From Candidatus Bathyarchaeota archaeon (GTDB lineage Archaea; Thermoproteota; CALKCG01; B24; JAGTQN01), in contig JAGTQN010000039.1 in NCBI GenBank assembly GCA_018396395.1, positions 8,406-13,916 of the forward strand: DNA of 5,511 nt, in the 5' to 3' direction. The position numbers and the translations under genes were made by a program. Below are positions 5,146 through 5,511 of this stretch, in pieces (the first letter of the stretch is position 1; each line of letters starts with the position of its first letter). The notes beneath the pieces were generated by a model. That model made no database searches, was not told the DNA's origin, and worked only from the letters and a program-made list of their open reading frames with translations.

Positions 5146-5180
5146 GGTTTAACCACAAGGGGAATGCTAGGCGGAGGCTT

Positions 5181-5190
5181 TTTATATTTT
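5181..5190 (-). promoter_or_regulatory. TATA box of the enolase-superfamily gene
   Basis: On the minus strand AAAATATAAA, within a long A/T run, is centred ~40 nt upstream of the TTG start, giving a predicted leader of ~12-15 nt. The leader (CATTCCCCTTGTGGTTAAACC) has only a weak ribosome-binding match (GTGGT). Confidence 0.5.
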
Positions 5191-5252
5191 TTATTTTTAT
5201 TTTAGTTGATACTAGATTGTACAATTTGGAAAGATGCACTATAACGTAGTTT

Positions 5253-5306
5253 TCATAAAAAATAAAAAGAAGATTCCCTCGAGGATTGTGAGATGCCTGT
5301 ATGCAT
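5253..5306 (-). CDS. Mini-ORF (17 codons) with a strong ribosome-binding site
   Basis: On the minus strand ATG at 5306 opens a 17-codon frame (MHTGISQSSRESSFYFL) ending at TGA. It is preceded by AGGAGGATAGGAGGG, which holds two GGAGG motifs, the nearer ending 7 nt before the ATG; that is the best Shine-Dalgarno match in the window. The peptide resembles nothing I know. It ends about 60 nt upstream of the promoter of the enolase-superfamily gene. It may be a leader peptide, a start region of a decayed gene, or chance. Confidence 0.15.
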   Translation of the reverse strand: MHTGISQSSRESSFYFL

Positions 5307-5400
5307 TCTTTTCCCTCCTATCCTCCTAGGATGTGGATTAATGTAATTGAAACACAAAGTTATTGGTTTAAACCCCTAGAATAAAGATGAAAAAGGTGAA

Positions 5401-5433
5401 AGTGCTTTTGCCCCTTCTCGGCTAAGAAGCACT
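5401..5433 (-). terminator. Hairpin plus pyrimidine tract, likely terminator of a minus-strand gene
   Basis: AGTGCTT (5401-5407) and AAGCACT (5427-5433) form a perfect 7-bp stem, extendable by a G-T and an A-T pair. On the minus strand it is followed by TTTCACCTTTTTCATCTTT, a T-rich tract typical of archaeal termination. It would end a minus-strand transcript entering from the right edge, about 47 nt after the putative stop at 5480-5482. Confidence 0.4.
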
Positions 5434-5479
5434 AAAAACTTCAAAATAAATAACTTCTTTCTCATTCATTGACTAACTT

Positions 5480-5511
5480 CTACTTTTTCTTTTTGGAGGC
5501 AGGGGCATCGT
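5480..5511 (-). CDS. Possible C-terminus of a minus-strand gene cut by the window edge
   Basis: On the minus strand the edge reads ..DAPASKKKK-stop (TAG at 5482-5480), a lysine-rich end like those of many archaeal nucleic-acid-binding or ribosomal proteins. A terminator-like hairpin follows 47 nt later, supporting a gene end here. With only about ten codons visible, and two other frames also open (one ending PPKRKSRS), neither the identity nor the frame is secure. Confidence 0.25.
   Translation of the reverse strand, partial: DAPASKKKK

Larger units (their letters stand above)
5146..5511. other. Mostly non-coding right-hand stretch
   Basis: Apart from the last ~30 bases, no convincing gene is visible in this 366-bp AT-rich stretch. 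It holds the enolase-superfamily promoter (5181-5190), a 17-codon minus-strand mini-ORF with a good ribosome site (5253-5306), the 10-bp palindrome GGTTTAAACC (5365-5374), and a hairpin with a minus-strand pyrimidine tract (5401-5433). A 12-codon + frame at 5387-5425 looks accidental. Confidence 0.5.

Noticed and set aside
4455..5205. Several + strand frames of 66-87 residues opposite the enolase-superfamily gene
   Set aside because: Antisense shadows; the minus strand carries unmistakable family motifs.
5387..5425. 12-codon + strand frame MKKVKVLLPLLG
   Set aside because: It looks like the start of a signal peptide but stops at once, and it overlaps the minus-strand terminator-like hairpin.

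Overview
The window reads as a piece of an archaeal chromosome, most likely from a thermophilic member of the Thermoproteota/TACK group. This rests on several signs: AT-rich TATA-type promoter elements about 25 nt upstream of start codons, several apparently leaderless TTG starts, heavy use of AGG/AGA arginine codons, a tRNA-Thr with U at the discriminator position and no encoded CCA, and archaeal-type versions of an AmmeMemoRadiSam radical SAM enzyme and of endonuclease IV. A finer taxonomic assignment is not possible from this sequence.

Layout. Positions 175-567 (+) hold an N-terminal fragment of a SelA/DgaE-type PLP enzyme that stops after 130 codons. Convergent to it, 687-1283 (-) encodes an acylphosphatase domain fused to a long coiled coil, whose heptads carry only Phe/Tyr in the core positions and contain a 42-bp tandem DNA repeat. 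A divergent spacer of about 385 bp follows. It carries a possible 55-codon minus-strand gene or gene remnant, a strong 31-nt hairpin, and two TATA boxes. Positions 1669-2703 (+) encode the AmmeMemoRadiSam radical SAM enzyme (AmrS-like) and 2816-3682 (+) an endonuclease IV-like TIM barrel. tRNA-Thr(UGU) lies at 3741-3813 (+). After a spacer of about 210 bp with an unassigned TATA box and a very regular 10-bp hairpin, an enolase-superfamily (mandelate racemase/muconate lactonizing) protein is read on the minus strand (4027-5145). The last 366 bp are mostly non-coding. They include the promoter of that gene, a hairpin plus pyrimidine tract that looks like a minus-strand terminator, and perhaps the last codons of another minus-strand gene entering from the right edge.

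How the genes relate. The genes do not form one obvious pathway. AmrS and the endonuclease IV homologue are co-directional and 112 bp apart, but the second has its own candidate promoter. The SelA-like and enolase-superfamily proteins both belong to families that often act on sugar acids, but they are far apart, oppositely oriented, and one is truncated. I see no CRISPR array, transposase, or recognisable defence cassette. The most distinctive items are the aromatic-core coiled coil on acylphosphatase, the non-canonical active-site pattern of the enolase-superfamily protein, and the two unexplained structured intergenic stretches.
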